From positions 1-64,000 of the forward strand of contig SEFT01000017.1 of the NCBI GenBank assembly GCA_004144175.1: 64,000 nucleotides of DNA. Reading direction: 5' to 3'. Of the stretch, positions 51,483 to 62,699 are shown piece by piece. The translations under genes were made by a program, and so were the position numbers. This DNA is from Sphingobacteriales bacterium (lineage in GTDB: Bacteria > Bacteroidota > Bacteroidia > Chitinophagales > Chitinophagaceae). The notes below the pieces were generated by a model, which did not search any database, was not told the origin of the DNA, and saw only the letters and a list, made by a program, of their open reading frames with translations. Every line of letters starts with the position of its first letter. The stretch's first letter is position 1.

Positions 51483-51937
51483 CAGAGCACTTTAAAAAAT
51501 ATCAGTGTACTCGCAATTATGTTGGCATACACTCCAGACAGTACATCATCCATCATTACGCCCCAGCCACCCGGCAAGTTTTCCGTCTTCCGGATGAAGA
51601 GGGGTTTTAAAATATCGAAGAAGCGAAACAGGATAAGTGACACCAGACACACCTGCCATGTTACCGGCAAGAACAACAAGCTCACACACATACCCGCCAC
51701 TTCATCTATCACTACTTTACTACTATCCTTCCCCCACTCTGCCTCTACCTTACCTGCCGACCATATGCCCAGCAGGGTTATAAACAGGGTAAGAGCCAAC
51801 TGCGCCATATAGTTCTGCGGCAAAGCCACGCCTACAGCATACCAGCACAACACCAGAAATATTGCAGCTACAGTTCCTCCTCCCCTGCTTATGTATCCTA
51901 TACCAAATGTGGTAGTTATAATTTTATGCGTCCGCAT
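51482..51937 (-). CDS. PgpA-family phosphatase (phosphatidylinositol-phosphate phosphatase candidate)
   Basis: A 151-residue membrane protein of the phosphatidylglycerophosphatase A family. Motifs: FGIGYISRGGGTVAA near residue 11, KVEAEWGKDSSKVVIDEVAGM near 63-83 (catalytic acidic/Asp cluster) and PGGWGVMMDDVLSGVYANI near 121. PgpA removes phosphate from phosphatidylglycerol phosphate. Here the neighbours make a phosphatidylinositol phosphate, so this copy may have been recruited to release phosphatidylinositol. It overlaps its neighbours by one base on each side. Confidence 0.88.
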   Translation of the reverse strand: MRTHKIITTTFGIGYISRGGGTVAAIFLVLCWYAVGVALPQNYMAQLALTLFITLLGIWSAGKVEAEWGKDSSKVVIDEVAGMCVSLLFLPVTWQVCLVSLILFRFFDILKPLFIRKTENLPGGWGVMMDDVLSGVYANIIASTLIFFKVL

Positions 51938-53262
51938 TACATTGCGTCAACAAGCTCCTGATAATAATCCAATCCTAAGTGTGTGATTAGGTCTTCGCCC
52001 ATCATATGGCGAAGGGTATTCTGCAATTTGATCAGTTGTTTGAAGATGTCATGCTCCGGTTTCAAACCTTCAGCTGTTTGCGGCGATTTGTAGTAGAACG
52101 ACAGCCACTCTTGTATACCGCTCATGCCTGCGCGTTGCGCAAGGTCCATGAACAATGCAAGGTCGAGTACTATAGGTGCTGCGAGGATAGAATCGCGACA
52201 CAGGAAGTTGATCTTGATCTGCATCGGGTAACCTAACCAGCCAAAGATGTCGATGTTATCCCAGCTTTCTTTATTATCACCATGCGGAGGATAGTAGTTG
52301 ATACGTACCTTGTGGTACAGCTCACCATACAGCTCAGGATTGATGTCAGGGCGCAGGATCTCTTCCAGTACACTAAGCTTCGATACTTCTTTAGTTTTGA
52401 AGTTATCCGGATCGTCCAGTACCAGGCCATCCCTGTTACCGAGAATGTTTGATGAGAACCAACCTTTGATACCCAGCGCACGTGCGTGGAGGCCCGGAGC
52501 TACCATTGTCTTCATCAACGTTTGACCGGTCTTGAAATCTTTACCAGATACAGCTACACCTTCTTCTTTAGCAAGATCCAGCAGTGCAGGAATATCGCAG
52601 GTAAGGTTAGGTGCGCCGTTTGCAAATGGAACGCCCATTTTGATAGCTGCATAAGCGTAGATCATGCTGGGAGAGATACGCGGGTCGCTATCTTTCAGGC
52701 CTTGCTCAAACGCTTCTATTGTTTCATGTACGTCGCTTTGCTCGATGTATTTCTCGGTAGAGGCACACCACACGATTACCAGGCGGTTGCAATTGTTCTC
52801 TTCCTTAAACCTGCGCATATCTTCCATCAGCGCCTCGGCCAGCTTATATTTATTCGTTTCTTCCTTTATGTGGTTTCCGTCCAGGTTCTTTACATATTCC
52901 CTGTCAAAAACAGCTTTCATTGGCTTCAACGCTTCCAGTTCGGGCTTAACTGCGTGCAGCAGCATTGGCTCCAGCACCTTAGCATTCATAGCTGCATCAA
53001 ACACGTTGTCAGCATATACATCCCATCCGCCAAATACGATATCGTTAAGACCAGTGATAGGTACGAAATCTTTTATCAGCGGCATCCTGTTTTCCGTTCT
53101 TTTACCAAGGCGGATGCTGCCCATTTGTGTAAGTGCACCTACAGGCTGAGATATTCCTTTCTTAATAGCTTCCACACCTGCTATGAATGTGGTGGCAACT
53201 GCGCCCAGGCCGGGAATCAAGATTCCTAACTTTCCTTCTGCGGGTTGAATTTGATATTCCAT
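51937..53262 (-). CDS. ino1: myo-inositol-3-phosphate synthase
   Basis: A 441-residue NAD-dependent enzyme that converts glucose-6-phosphate to inositol-3-phosphate, the source of inositol. The N-terminal Rossmann fold has GILIPGLGAVATTFIAGV near residue 13 and the catalytic part shows GVPFANGAPNLTCDIPAL near 210-228, SGKDFKTGQTLMKTMVAPGL near 239 and SNILGNRDGLVL near 273. It is the fourth gene in the operon, 34 bases after the epimerase-type gene and one base before PgpA, and links inositol supply to the lipid enzymes. Confidence 0.95.
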   Translation of the reverse strand: MEYQIQPAEGKLGILIPGLGAVATTFIAGVEAIKKGISQPVGALTQMGSIRLGKRTENRMPLIKDFVPITGLNDIVFGGWDVYADNVFDAAMNAKVLEPMLLHAVKPELEALKPMKAVFDREYVKNLDGNHIKEETNKYKLAEALMEDMRRFKEENNCNRLVIVWCASTEKYIEQSDVHETIEAFEQGLKDSDPRISPSMIYAYAAIKMGVPFANGAPNLTCDIPALLDLAKEEGVAVSGKDFKTGQTLMKTMVAPGLHARALGIKGWFSSNILGNRDGLVLDDPDNFKTKEVSKLSVLEEILRPDINPELYGELYHKVRINYYPPHGDNKESWDNIDIFGWLGYPMQIKINFLCRDSILAAPIVLDLALFMDLAQRAGMSGIQEWLSFYYKSPQTAEGLKPEHDIFKQLIKLQNTLRHMMGEDLITHLGLDYYQELVDAM

Positions 53263-53296
53263 TTTTCTTATTTGATCAGTGATGAACTAATATTAT

Positions 53297-54282
53297 TTAA
53301 AGCCATTTATTGGCCTTATACCATTGTATTGTTTCTGTCAATCCTTTCTCCAGGTTGTACCGTGGCTCATAACCCAGGTCGGCCTGTATGCGGTCTATGC
53401 TGCAAAACCAGTTCTCTGCGGTCAGCTCAAAAAGCTTCTCCCTGTTGATGGCCGGCGACTTGTCGCTCTTTGCATACATGGTTTCCAGCGAGCTTGCTAT
53501 CACTTTCACTATGCCCATCGGCACATGGAAGCGGAATGTCTTTTTACCTAAAACACTCTTTGTGATATCGGCCAGCTCGTACCGGCTATACTTACCGCCG
53601 TCCGACACATTGTAGGCCTTATTCTCTACATTCGACCTCAATGCATCTACCGCTATCTGTGCTATATCAGTAGCATACACAAAGCTGAATGTTTGCTGGC
53701 CGCGGCCTATGTATGGTTCCAACCCCATGTTCAGCGTTTTGAACATGATGTATATATCCTTTTCCCTGGGGCCATATACGGCTGTGGGGCGAAGGGTGAT
53801 CAAAGGCAACTTCAGCTCGGACAGGTATTTTTCTGCAAGCATCTTGCTCTTACCATACGATGTTACCGGGTTGGCTTTGCTCAGCTCACATATTGGCTTA
53901 GGGTCGTTGTAGCCTGTTGGCCCTATAGCGGCAAGGCTACTCAGGAACAAAAACTTTTTCAGCGGCATGGCTGCATTGGCAGCAGCTATCCCCAGGTTGC
54001 GCGTAAATTCTGCGTTCACCTTGTCGTAATCGGCCTGTGTCTTAGCTTTGGTGCTGCCGGCTGCATGTATGATGTAGTGAAACCCTACTGCCTCCAGGTC
54101 TTTTTGCAGCTTAGTGGTATCGCTATACCCTAGTGTTATATAATTAACACCCAATGATGCCAGGTGCGACACATCGCTCGAAGGCCTGATGGCGGCATAC
54201 ACCTCCAGCCCGGCATTCTGCGCTTTCTCTATCAGGTGATACCCGATAAAGCCACTTGCACCTGTTATCAATACTTTTTCTC

Positions 54283-54286
<4 letters not shown>
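53297..54286 (-). CDS. extended-SDR epimerase-type protein, ceramide reductase (CerR) candidate
   Basis: A 329-residue NAD(P)-dependent extended short-chain dehydrogenase/reductase. Cofactor motif ITGASGFIGYHLIEK near residue 7, HAAGSTK near 74, and the catalytic YGKSK near 149 with an upstream serine (SSLA near 115). The fold is shared with sugar epimerases and 3-beta-hydroxysteroid dehydrogenases. In Caulobacter a protein of this type (cerR) reduces the 3-keto group of the acylated sphingoid base; the order spt, GNAT acyltransferase, reductase seen here is the same trio. It overlaps the upstream gene by four bases. Confidence 0.85.
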
Positions 54287-56684
<2,398 letters not shown>

Positions 56685-57140
56685 TTATAAAAAATTAGCA
56701 GCTTTTTTCCTCTACCCTATATTTACTCACTATACATTTATAAGAAAAAGTATCCTGGTAATGTTGACACTTAATCGCTACAGGGTACGATACTAATAGC
56801 TGCCCGAAAAAAACCAACTGCACATTACCCGAAGTATCGGGTATTCTATTATCACATGATCACTATATCTACACAATTTCATCAACAGATTATTGCTGAA
56901 AGACAATATAAATATAATAAAGAACTAACGTTTCGGTAGCGCAAAAGTATTAATGAGTTTTCGGTCTTCCAATTATTCTTCAGGATTTTACCCTGAAACC
57001 GAAGAATTATACATTAAGCCGTCAGAATCAGCAATATGGATGTTTAATCCTGCCTATTCGTTTAATAGACAGTTATAGAAGCACTTACCCCTATGCAGGA
57101 ATGAAACATTTTTTTAGGTGTAATGTCGTGCCAGTGTAAA

Positions 57141-57165
57141 AAACACAGCGTATACGCTGTTTTTA
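57141..57165. terminator. hairpin with AT flanks
   Basis: ACAGCGTATACGCTGT is a perfect 16-bp palindrome with A-run before and T-run after, so it could terminate in either direction. Confidence 0.65.
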
Positions 57166-57180
57166 TACGATAGTAATTAT

Positions 57181-57212
57181 ATCGCCACTATCTTTACAGT
57201 GGCGATTTTTTT
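57181..57212 (+). terminator. rho-independent terminator, rightward
   Basis: ATCGCCACT and AGTGGCGAT pair around an eight-base loop, then seven Ts on the + strand. No + gene lies upstream within 13 kb. Confidence 0.8.
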
Positions 57213-57229
57213 CATACCTATACAATATC

Positions 57230-57260
57230 CCCCGGCTGCTTTCGCCGGGGTTTTTCTTTT
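57230..57260 (+). terminator. rho-independent terminator, rightward
   Basis: CCCCGGC and GCCGGGG around TGCTTTC, followed by TTTTTCTTTT on the + strand, about 30 bases from the mqo stop codon. It may block rightward readthrough into the 3' end of mqo. Confidence 0.82.
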
Positions 57261-57290
57261 ACATCGTTTCCATTGAATGCTATTTCTGCA

Positions 57291-58781
57291 TCAGAGTCCA
57301 AGCACTTCGCTGGTATGGTTGCGCGTATTCTCCAACAATTCGCGGTTGTCGGCCAGGGACTGTCCATAAGACGGTATCATTTGCCTGATCTTGTCCTGCC
57401 ACGAGGCTGAATTCATCTTATCAGGGAAACAGCGCCCCATTAGCTCAAGCATAATTGACACCGACACCGAAGCGCCGGGAGAGGCACCGAGCAATGCCGA
57501 AATGCTGCCATCGGCCGCGCTAACTACTTCAGTGCCAAACTGCAGTATGCCACCCTCTTTCTCATCTTTTTTGATGACCTGCACCCGCTGTCCCGCCACT
57601 TCAAGCTCCCAGTCGTCCATACGAGCATTAGGTAGATAGTCTTGCAAGGCATCCAGCCGTTCTTCACGCGACTGCATTACTTGGTCTATCAGATATTTGG
57701 TAAGCTGCATGTTGCGTATACCAGCCGACAACATAGGGCGGATATTGTGCAGGCTTATCGAAAGCGGCAGGTCCATATAGGATCCCTGCTTCAGGAATTT
57801 GGTAGAAAACCCAGCATAAGGCCCAAACAACAATGCCTTCTTACCATTGATGATGCGCGTATCCAAATGAGGCACCGACATAGGCGGCGCACCCACGCTT
57901 GCCTTGCCATACACTTTTGACTGGTGTCTGCTCACAATATCCGGATTCTTGCATACTAGCCACTGCCCGCTTACCGGGAACCCACCATAACCCTTAGCCT
58001 CTGGTATACCCGAGCGCTCAAGCAACGTAAGTGCTCCGCCGCCCGCGCCTATAAATACAAAACCCGCATGTATTGTTGAACGCTCCTTCGTATGCAGGTC
58101 CTTTACTTCTATATGCCATTCCCCGCTCTTATGCTGAAACAGTTCTTTTATTTCATTATGCAGATGGAGCGTTACACCCTCCTGTTTTGCCAAGTGCTTT
58201 ATCATACAGCGAGTAAGGCTGCCAAAGTTTACATCGGTACCTATACCCATGCAGGTAGCGGCTACGGGCTGCGATCTGTCGCGCCCTTCCATCACCAGCG
58301 GCGTCCATTCTGCTATCCTCTCCGGATTGTCGGTAAACTGCATATCGCTGAACAAGTGGCAGTCATCCAGCGCATCGTGGCGTTTTCTCAGGTATTCGAC
58401 ATTATCCTGCCCCCATACAAAACTAATGTGCGGCACTTTGGATATGAACGTCTGTGGTTTGTCTACATACCCTTGCTTTACTATATAAGACCAAAACTCT
58501 TTCGACACCTCAAACTGCTCCGCTATCTTAATAGCTTTAGATATCTCAATGGTACCATCCTCACGCTCGGGCGTATAATTCAATTCGCAAAATGCCGAGT
58601 GACCCGTACCTGCATTGTTCCATGCATCGGAGCTTTCGCCGGCTACTACATCAAGTCGTTCATAGATAGCAATGGTAATATCAGGCTGTAGTTCCTTAAG
58701 TATCAGGCCCAGTGTAGCGCTCATGATGCCTGCGCCTATCAATACTACATCTACAGGTTTCTCTTCTTTGTTTTTTGACAT
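57291..58781 (-). CDS. mqo: malate:quinone oxidoreductase
   Basis: A 496-residue FAD-dependent, membrane-associated malate dehydrogenase that oxidises malate to oxaloacetate and passes electrons to the quinone pool. Motifs: VLIGAGIMSATLGLIL near residue 14 (FAD), SSDAWNNAGTGHSAFCELNY near 50, TDVNFGSLTR near 187, GAGGGALTLLERSGIPEAKG near 248 and FGPYAGFSTKFLKQGS near 318. Length fits the family. It is a single-gene unit. Confidence 0.95.
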   Translation of the reverse strand: MSKNKEEKPVDVVLIGAGIMSATLGLILKELQPDITIAIYERLDVVAGESSDAWNNAGTGHSAFCELNYTPEREDGTIEISKAIKIAEQFEVSKEFWSYIVKQGYVDKPQTFISKVPHISFVWGQDNVEYLRKRHDALDDCHLFSDMQFTDNPERIAEWTPLVMEGRDRSQPVAATCMGIGTDVNFGSLTRCMIKHLAKQEGVTLHLHNEIKELFQHKSGEWHIEVKDLHTKERSTIHAGFVFIGAGGGALTLLERSGIPEAKGYGGFPVSGQWLVCKNPDIVSRHQSKVYGKASVGAPPMSVPHLDTRIINGKKALLFGPYAGFSTKFLKQGSYMDLPLSISLHNIRPMLSAGIRNMQLTKYLIDQVMQSREERLDALQDYLPNARMDDWELEVAGQRVQVIKKDEKEGGILQFGTEVVSAADGSISALLGASPGASVSVSIMLELMGRCFPDKMNSASWQDKIRQMIPSYGQSLADNRELLENTRNHTSEVLGL

Positions 58782-58843
58782 GGAGGGATATGTATGAATG
58801 ATCTATACTGATGAAAGCATAAACATCATACCGTATCAATCCG

Positions 58844-59305
58844 CTAAAAGTTGCGCATCTTCTTTTTGCTCATCTCATAGCCAATGATGGCGGGAATATA
58901 GAAGGTAATGTCTGCCACGAGCTTAGCAACTATACTACCCAGCGCCATGTTATTCATCCATATAGGTACATAATACATAAGTGCAGGGCGTATTAAGAGG
59001 CTATCAAGCACCTCGGCAATGCCAAATTCAACGGCCAGGGCTTTTATATTCTTGTAGAAAATCGCAGACGTGTATGGTCTGTCTTGGCTATGTAGTGTGC
59101 GTCGTGTCTCAAATACGTCGAACAGAATGATATAACCGAAATAGCCGATATTGCCAGCCCACGTACTTATCAGCGCTGTAGCTATGCGGTTGCCGCTTAG
59201 CTCGTAGGCAATCAATGCCGACAATACGGTAGCAGCCACGGATATCACTTCCGCTGGCAGGTAACGTTTCAGCCATTCCCTTACCTTATGCTTCATAGGC
59301 GCCAT
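58844..59305 (-). CDS. hypothetical four-helix membrane protein
   Basis: A 153-residue protein with about four membrane segments (about 19-37, 46-63, 85-105 and 118-140) and a Lys-rich start (KHKVREWLKRY) and end (MSKKKMRNF). The motif STWAGNIGYFGYI in the second helix and EFGIAEVLDSLLIRPALMY near 88 look conserved. I do not recognise the family. The frame runs to a GTG at 59362, but that stretch contains the terminator hairpin of the upstream DinB gene, so the ATG at 59305 (or 59296) is the start. Confidence 0.65.
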   Translation of the reverse strand: MAPMKHKVREWLKRYLPAEVISVAATVLSALIAYELSGNRIATALISTWAGNIGYFGYIILFDVFETRRTLHSQDRPYTSAIFYKNIKALAVEFGIAEVLDSLLIRPALMYYVPIWMNNMALGSIVAKLVADITFYIPAIIGYEMSKKKMRNF

Positions 59306-59308
59306 GAA

Positions 59309-59338
59309 AAATGGTGGCAAAAAATACTGCCACCATTT
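59309..59338 (-). terminator. terminator of the DinB gene
   Basis: AAATGGTGGCA and TGCCACCATTT pair around an eight-base loop, followed on the minus strand by a T-run, about 25 bases after the DinB stop codon. Confidence 0.85.
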
Positions 59339-59361
59339 ATTTATTTCAAAAAAAAGAAACA

Positions 59362-59892
59362 CTAATTATTCGCCGTTGCTTGTGCCTTTTCCATAGCTAT
59401 ACGGTCGTCGGCAGATGGGCCGTACATGCCAGGTATAGGAACATCCAGCAGGCGCAGGTACACACTCAACTGACCACGGTGATGTATCTGGTGGTTAGCC
59501 ATCCAGCTACGTATCGACTCCAGCCTCGATGAAGAAGATATCACACGGTCGCCGGCGCGTAAGGTCCATGTTTCCATTAATTGCTCATTGGTAATCCCTT
59601 CCAAGGCCTTAAGCGCTTCTGCAATTCTTCCATCAAACAAGGCTATTATTTCCTCATTGCTGGTACACGTATGCCGCGTAAGGGGTGTAGCAACCATATC
59701 CAGCTCATCGGTAGTAAGCGCAAGCGTCGCAAAATGCGACAATTCCGCTACATGCGAGGCCATCCTCGAAAGTGTGAATGATTTCTCGTGCGGGCGCCAA
59801 TCCAAATGCTCTGTAGGCACTTGTTTCAATATCTTACGTGTGCTAGCTGCTTCTTGGCGCAGCTCGGCGATTAAAATTTCGTTCAAGTTCAT
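59362..59892 (-). CDS. DinB-family protein
   Basis: A 176-residue four-helix-bundle protein of the DinB/YfiT metalloenzyme family. The three metal-binding histidines fit the family: one near residue 47 (MASHVAELSHF) and two in the NHQIHHRGQLSVYLRLL motif near 134-150. DinB-like proteins include thiol-dependent S-transferases (mycothiol- or bacillithiol-type), but most are uncharacterised. It ends with a strong terminator and is a single-gene unit. Confidence 0.85.
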   Translation of the reverse strand: MNLNEILIAELRQEAASTRKILKQVPTEHLDWRPHEKSFTLSRMASHVAELSHFATLALTTDELDMVATPLTRHTCTSNEEIIALFDGRIAEALKALEGITNEQLMETWTLRAGDRVISSSSRLESIRSWMANHQIHHRGQLSVYLRLLDVPIPGMYGPSADDRIAMEKAQATANN

Positions 59893-60042
59893 ATTGGTAG
59901 TATTTGCGGTGAAAAACGTTGCAATTTATCGATTTATGAAAGTCGCGACATAATCATTTTTCAGCGGTGTAGCTATGGGGTGTTAAATAATAGTTATGCA
60001 TGTGGTACGGTTTTATTATTTAGAGAATTTATAACCTATTGT

Positions 60043-60333
60043 ATGGAATTCTTAGATAAGATCAGGCGTGAAATAGAACAAACCGAGTATTTCGACGGTG
60101 TTGACTGCATCTATACTAAACTAATGATACTCAAAACATTAAACATGATAATGGGTAGCAGCAGCAAGAAAACGCCAGCTGTGTTCGATATGGTGAAGCG
60201 CCTGCAACAGATATACAAGGAAGTACCTGAAAGCAGGCAGTTTACTGCTGACCACTTTCAACTGGTAAAGAAAAGAATTACTAGCTTATTGATACAATTT
60301 AGAGTAGAACCATATTTGCAAGCGGTTGCTTAA
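60043..60333 (+). CDS. hypothetical protein
   Basis: A 96-residue, mostly helical protein with mixed charges (MEFLDKIRREIEQTEYFDG, then a Met/Leu-rich helix and a second helix with RITSLLIQFRVEP). There is no signal or membrane segment. The frame is open back to a GTG at 59980, but the ATG at 60043 is a cleaner start. The gene is followed by a strong terminator, which supports it as a real unit. Family unknown. Confidence 0.6.
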   Translation: MEFLDKIRREIEQTEYFDGVDCIYTKLMILKTLNMIMGSSSKKTPAVFDMVKRLQQIYKEVPESRQFTADHFQLVKKRITSLLIQFRVEPYLQAVA

Positions 60334-60358
60334 TATAGCACAGGCAGAAAAATAATTG

Positions 60359-60389
60359 AAGGCAGAACGAGCACGTTCTGCCTTTTTTT
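60359..60389 (+). terminator. rho-independent terminator
   Basis: AAGGCAGAACG and CGTTCTGCCTT pair around AGCA and are followed by a T-run. Confidence 0.92.
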
Positions 60390-60409
60390 CACCCATATAT
60401 ACACCCGCT

Positions 60410-61075
60410 CTACTTAATGTGATAGTTCAAACCAAGTTCTACTCCTAGCGTCATATTGTTAGTCGCAGCCCTGTCTTTAGCATACAGTACGAAATCTTTG
60501 TCTTCTGCATCTGTAAAGTCATAATCAAAACGTACGCCTGCGTCCAGTGTCAGATTTTTAGCCAGGGCAAATCTTGCACCCGCACCTGCTACTGCACCAA
60601 AGGTTGTGCTCTTGTAGAAGTCATTCGCATCGTCGATGATTGCATCGCCATCTGCATTCAAAAATTTCGAACTGGTACGGATGCCGAGCTGAGGACCCAG
60701 CTTACCTATGAACGCTACTTTGTGATTAGAATCAATACCTGTATTGTAGGTAAACATCAGCGGTATCTTTACATAGTCTACTCTTTGTTTTGTTTCAATG
60801 CCTTCGTTGGTAGAGGTCTGCCCCTGCATAGAATACAGTACATCCAGGTTGATGCCCATATTCTTTGTAAAGTTGTAACCTGCACCTACACCAAATGCTG
60901 CTCCGTAGGTAGTTTCTCTTTTATAGTTAGGGTCGTCATTATCATCGCTGTTCAGCATCCAGTTTGTTTGTGGTATGGCCCTTACGCCAAAGTTGAAACC
61001 CTGCTGTGCATTGGCTTTGGTAGCTACTGTTAGTGTAGTAAGTGCTATTGCTGCGGTCATGAAGATCTTTTTCAT
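60410..61075 (-). CDS. porin-family outer-membrane beta-barrel protein
   Basis: A 221-residue outer-membrane protein (OMP_b-brl_2/PorT-like family): signal peptide (about 1-23, ending ANAQ), then alternating strands that fold as an eight-stranded barrel. Segments: FGVRAIPQTNWML near 31, FGVGAGYNFTKNMGINLDVLYS near 61, VKIPLMFTYN near 97, KLGPQLGIRT near 124 and GVELGLNYHIK at the C-terminus. The last strand ends in a lysine, not in the classical aromatic residue. Upstream is a 13-bp tandem repeat in the leader. Confidence 0.87.
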   Translation of the reverse strand: MKKIFMTAAIALTTLTVATKANAQQGFNFGVRAIPQTNWMLNSDDNDDPNYKRETTYGAAFGVGAGYNFTKNMGINLDVLYSMQGQTSTNEGIETKQRVDYVKIPLMFTYNTGIDSNHKVAFIGKLGPQLGIRTSSKFLNADGDAIIDDANDFYKSTTFGAVAGAGARFALAKNLTLDAGVRFDYDFTDAEDKDFVLYAKDRAATNNMTLGVELGLNYHIK

Positions 61076-61089
61076 TGTCTGTGTTTTTA

Positions 61090-61115
61090 TTGGTTTTAAA
61101 TGTTGGTTTTAAATG
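61090..61115. repeat. 13-bp tandem direct repeat in the porin leader
   Basis: TTGGTTTTAAATG occurs twice back to back, 15 bases ahead of the porin start codon. The gap 61076-61434 holds no credible gene; it also has an imperfect hairpin near 61307-61330 (TTCGTCA/TGACGGA). Confidence 0.6.
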
Positions 61116-61417
61116 AGTAAGCTTGTTTGACTTACAGATAGGTACTTCGCAAGCCGGGTGCCAGACCAACACCAAACGACTACAAAACGGATAGACAACA
61201 CTACAAGCTGGAAATTTGAAAAACCGAATTGGAAATATGATACAACGAAGCAGAAAAGACATGTAGCAGCACAACTGCCAAAGTATCAGGACAGTGCATA
61301 TCACATTCGTCAGTTGTGTGTGACGGAATTACAAATCACGCACACAATGGCATAATTCAGTGGCAGATAGATAATATTATATTGATACAGATTGTAGCAA
61401 GGTTAAGGTCCACAACT

Positions 61418-61425
61418 TATTTTTG
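61418..61425 (+). promoter_or_regulatory. -7 promoter box TATTTTTG for yaiO
   Basis: Perfect TAnnTTTG, nine bases before the ATG at 61435; a near-leaderless transcript is expected. Confidence 0.6.
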
Positions 61426-61434
61426 TTCTGTAAT

Positions 61435-62697
61435 ATGAGAGGGATAAATTTCTTCAGCAGGTATCTCTTGTGGATACTATTCTTATTGATAGTAACGCCA
61501 GCACTGGCTCAGGACACTACAACTGCCGATGGCTTATATGAAGCCGCACGGAAAGCGGCATTTGACAACAAAGACTATCCAAAGGCGATCGACTACAGCA
61601 AACGCGCATTGGCTATCAGTCCAAATTATACAGACATTAAAGTATTTGTAGGCCGTATCTATAGTTGGAATAAAGAAGTAGACAGCGCGCGGAAGTATTT
61701 TGATGCTGCGTTAGCCGACAAGCAAGATTACGAAGACGCCTACGCTGCCTACACCGATGTGGAGTATTGGAACGACAATGATTCGCTGGCTATGATCGTG
61801 ATAAACAAGGGTCTTACCTACCATCCTCAATCAGTACCATTATTGTTGCGAAAAGCGAAGGTCCTTGAAAAGACCAGAGACTTTAAAGGCGCTACCATTA
61901 TTCTTGACTCGGTACTTAGGCTCGATAATGGCAATGCAGAAGCAAGAGCACTATCTCAACGCATAAGCGATCATATCTCACTCAACCGGATCGGCATTAC
62001 GTACGAACATGTATATTTCGATAAACAATTCCCTGATCCCTGGAACTTGGTGAGTGTAGACTATACCCGCCAGACCAAGGTCGGTTCCATTGGCGGACGC
62101 GTAACGTATGCAAACCGCTTCCAAAAGGAAGGGGTACAATACGAAGTGGATGCCTATCCGCGCTTTTCGCGAAAGTTCTACGGATACCTGAACCTTGGAA
62201 AATCGGGAGATAATGATGGTGTGTTCCCTAAGTGGAAAGCAGGAGGCTCGCTATATGCCAACTTACCCAAAGCATTTGAAGCAGAGTTGGGGATCAGATA
62301 TCTACACTTTACGGACGACCTTTTCTTCTACACGGCCTACATAGGCAAATACTACAAGAGCTTCTTATTCGGCGCGAGGGTGTACCTCACACCACAAGCA
62401 AGTAATGTATCACAAACATACAGTGCTATGGCTCGCTACTACTATGGCGGCGTAGACAGATTCATATACCTGGATGCGGGATGGGGCATATCGCCAGACG
62501 ACCGTGCGGTGAACATTTTGCTGAATGATAAACCTTCCTATAAGCTGCGCACATATAAAGGTGAGCTGGGCTGGAGACATGCTATACGCACATTAAACAT
62601 CATTACAGCACGTGTTACCTTATTTAACCAGCAGTATCTGGTAGGCCATGTTGGCAACCAGATACAGTTCAGCATCGGGTACGCACGTCGCTTTTAG
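61435..62697 (+). CDS. yaiO: YaiO-family outer-membrane protein with TPR repeats
   Basis: A 420-residue protein with a signal peptide (about 1-26, PALAQ). Residues 30-185 are TPR-like helical repeats (KAAFDNKDYPKAIDYSKRAL, VFVGRIYSWNKEVDSARKYF, LLRKAKVLEKTRDFKGATII); residues 190-420 form a YaiO-type barrel (GITYEHVYFDKQFPDPWNL, TYANRFQKEGVQYEVDAYPR, ending in FSIGYARRF). The family is linked to exopolysaccharide export, and a glycosyltransferase gene follows convergently. The TTG at 61423 is inside the promoter box, so the ATG at 61435 is used. Confidence 0.87.
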   Translation: MRGINFFSRYLLWILFLLIVTPALAQDTTTADGLYEAARKAAFDNKDYPKAIDYSKRALAISPNYTDIKVFVGRIYSWNKEVDSARKYFDAALADKQDYEDAYAAYTDVEYWNDNDSLAMIVINKGLTYHPQSVPLLLRKAKVLEKTRDFKGATIILDSVLRLDNGNAEARALSQRISDHISLNRIGITYEHVYFDKQFPDPWNLVSVDYTRQTKVGSIGGRVTYANRFQKEGVQYEVDAYPRFSRKFYGYLNLGKSGDNDGVFPKWKAGGSLYANLPKAFEAELGIRYLHFTDDLFFYTAYIGKYYKSFLFGARVYLTPQASNVSQTYSAMARYYYGGVDRFIYLDAGWGISPDDRAVNILLNDKPSYKLRTYKGELGWRHAIRTLNIITARVTLFNQQYLVGHVGNQIQFSIGYARRF

Positions 62698-62699
62698 TA

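Larger units (their letters stand above)
56685..57290. other. noncoding stretch with three rightward terminators
   Basis: About 600 bases without a credible gene between spt and mqo, both leftward. It contains a short palindrome TACCCGA-AGTA-TCGGGTA (56826-56843), a second minus-strand TAnnTTTG box (TACTTTTG, 56942-56949, a possible distal spt promoter) and three hairpins in tandem (57141-57165, 57181-57212, 57230-57260). Confidence 0.5.

Noticed and set aside
59306-59362. GTG start for the membrane protein at 58844
   Set aside because: The extension is the terminator hairpin of the DinB gene.
61158-61355. 65-codon + strand frame between porin and yaiO
   Set aside because: No family, no start context and it ends far ahead of the yaiO promoter; treated as noncoding.
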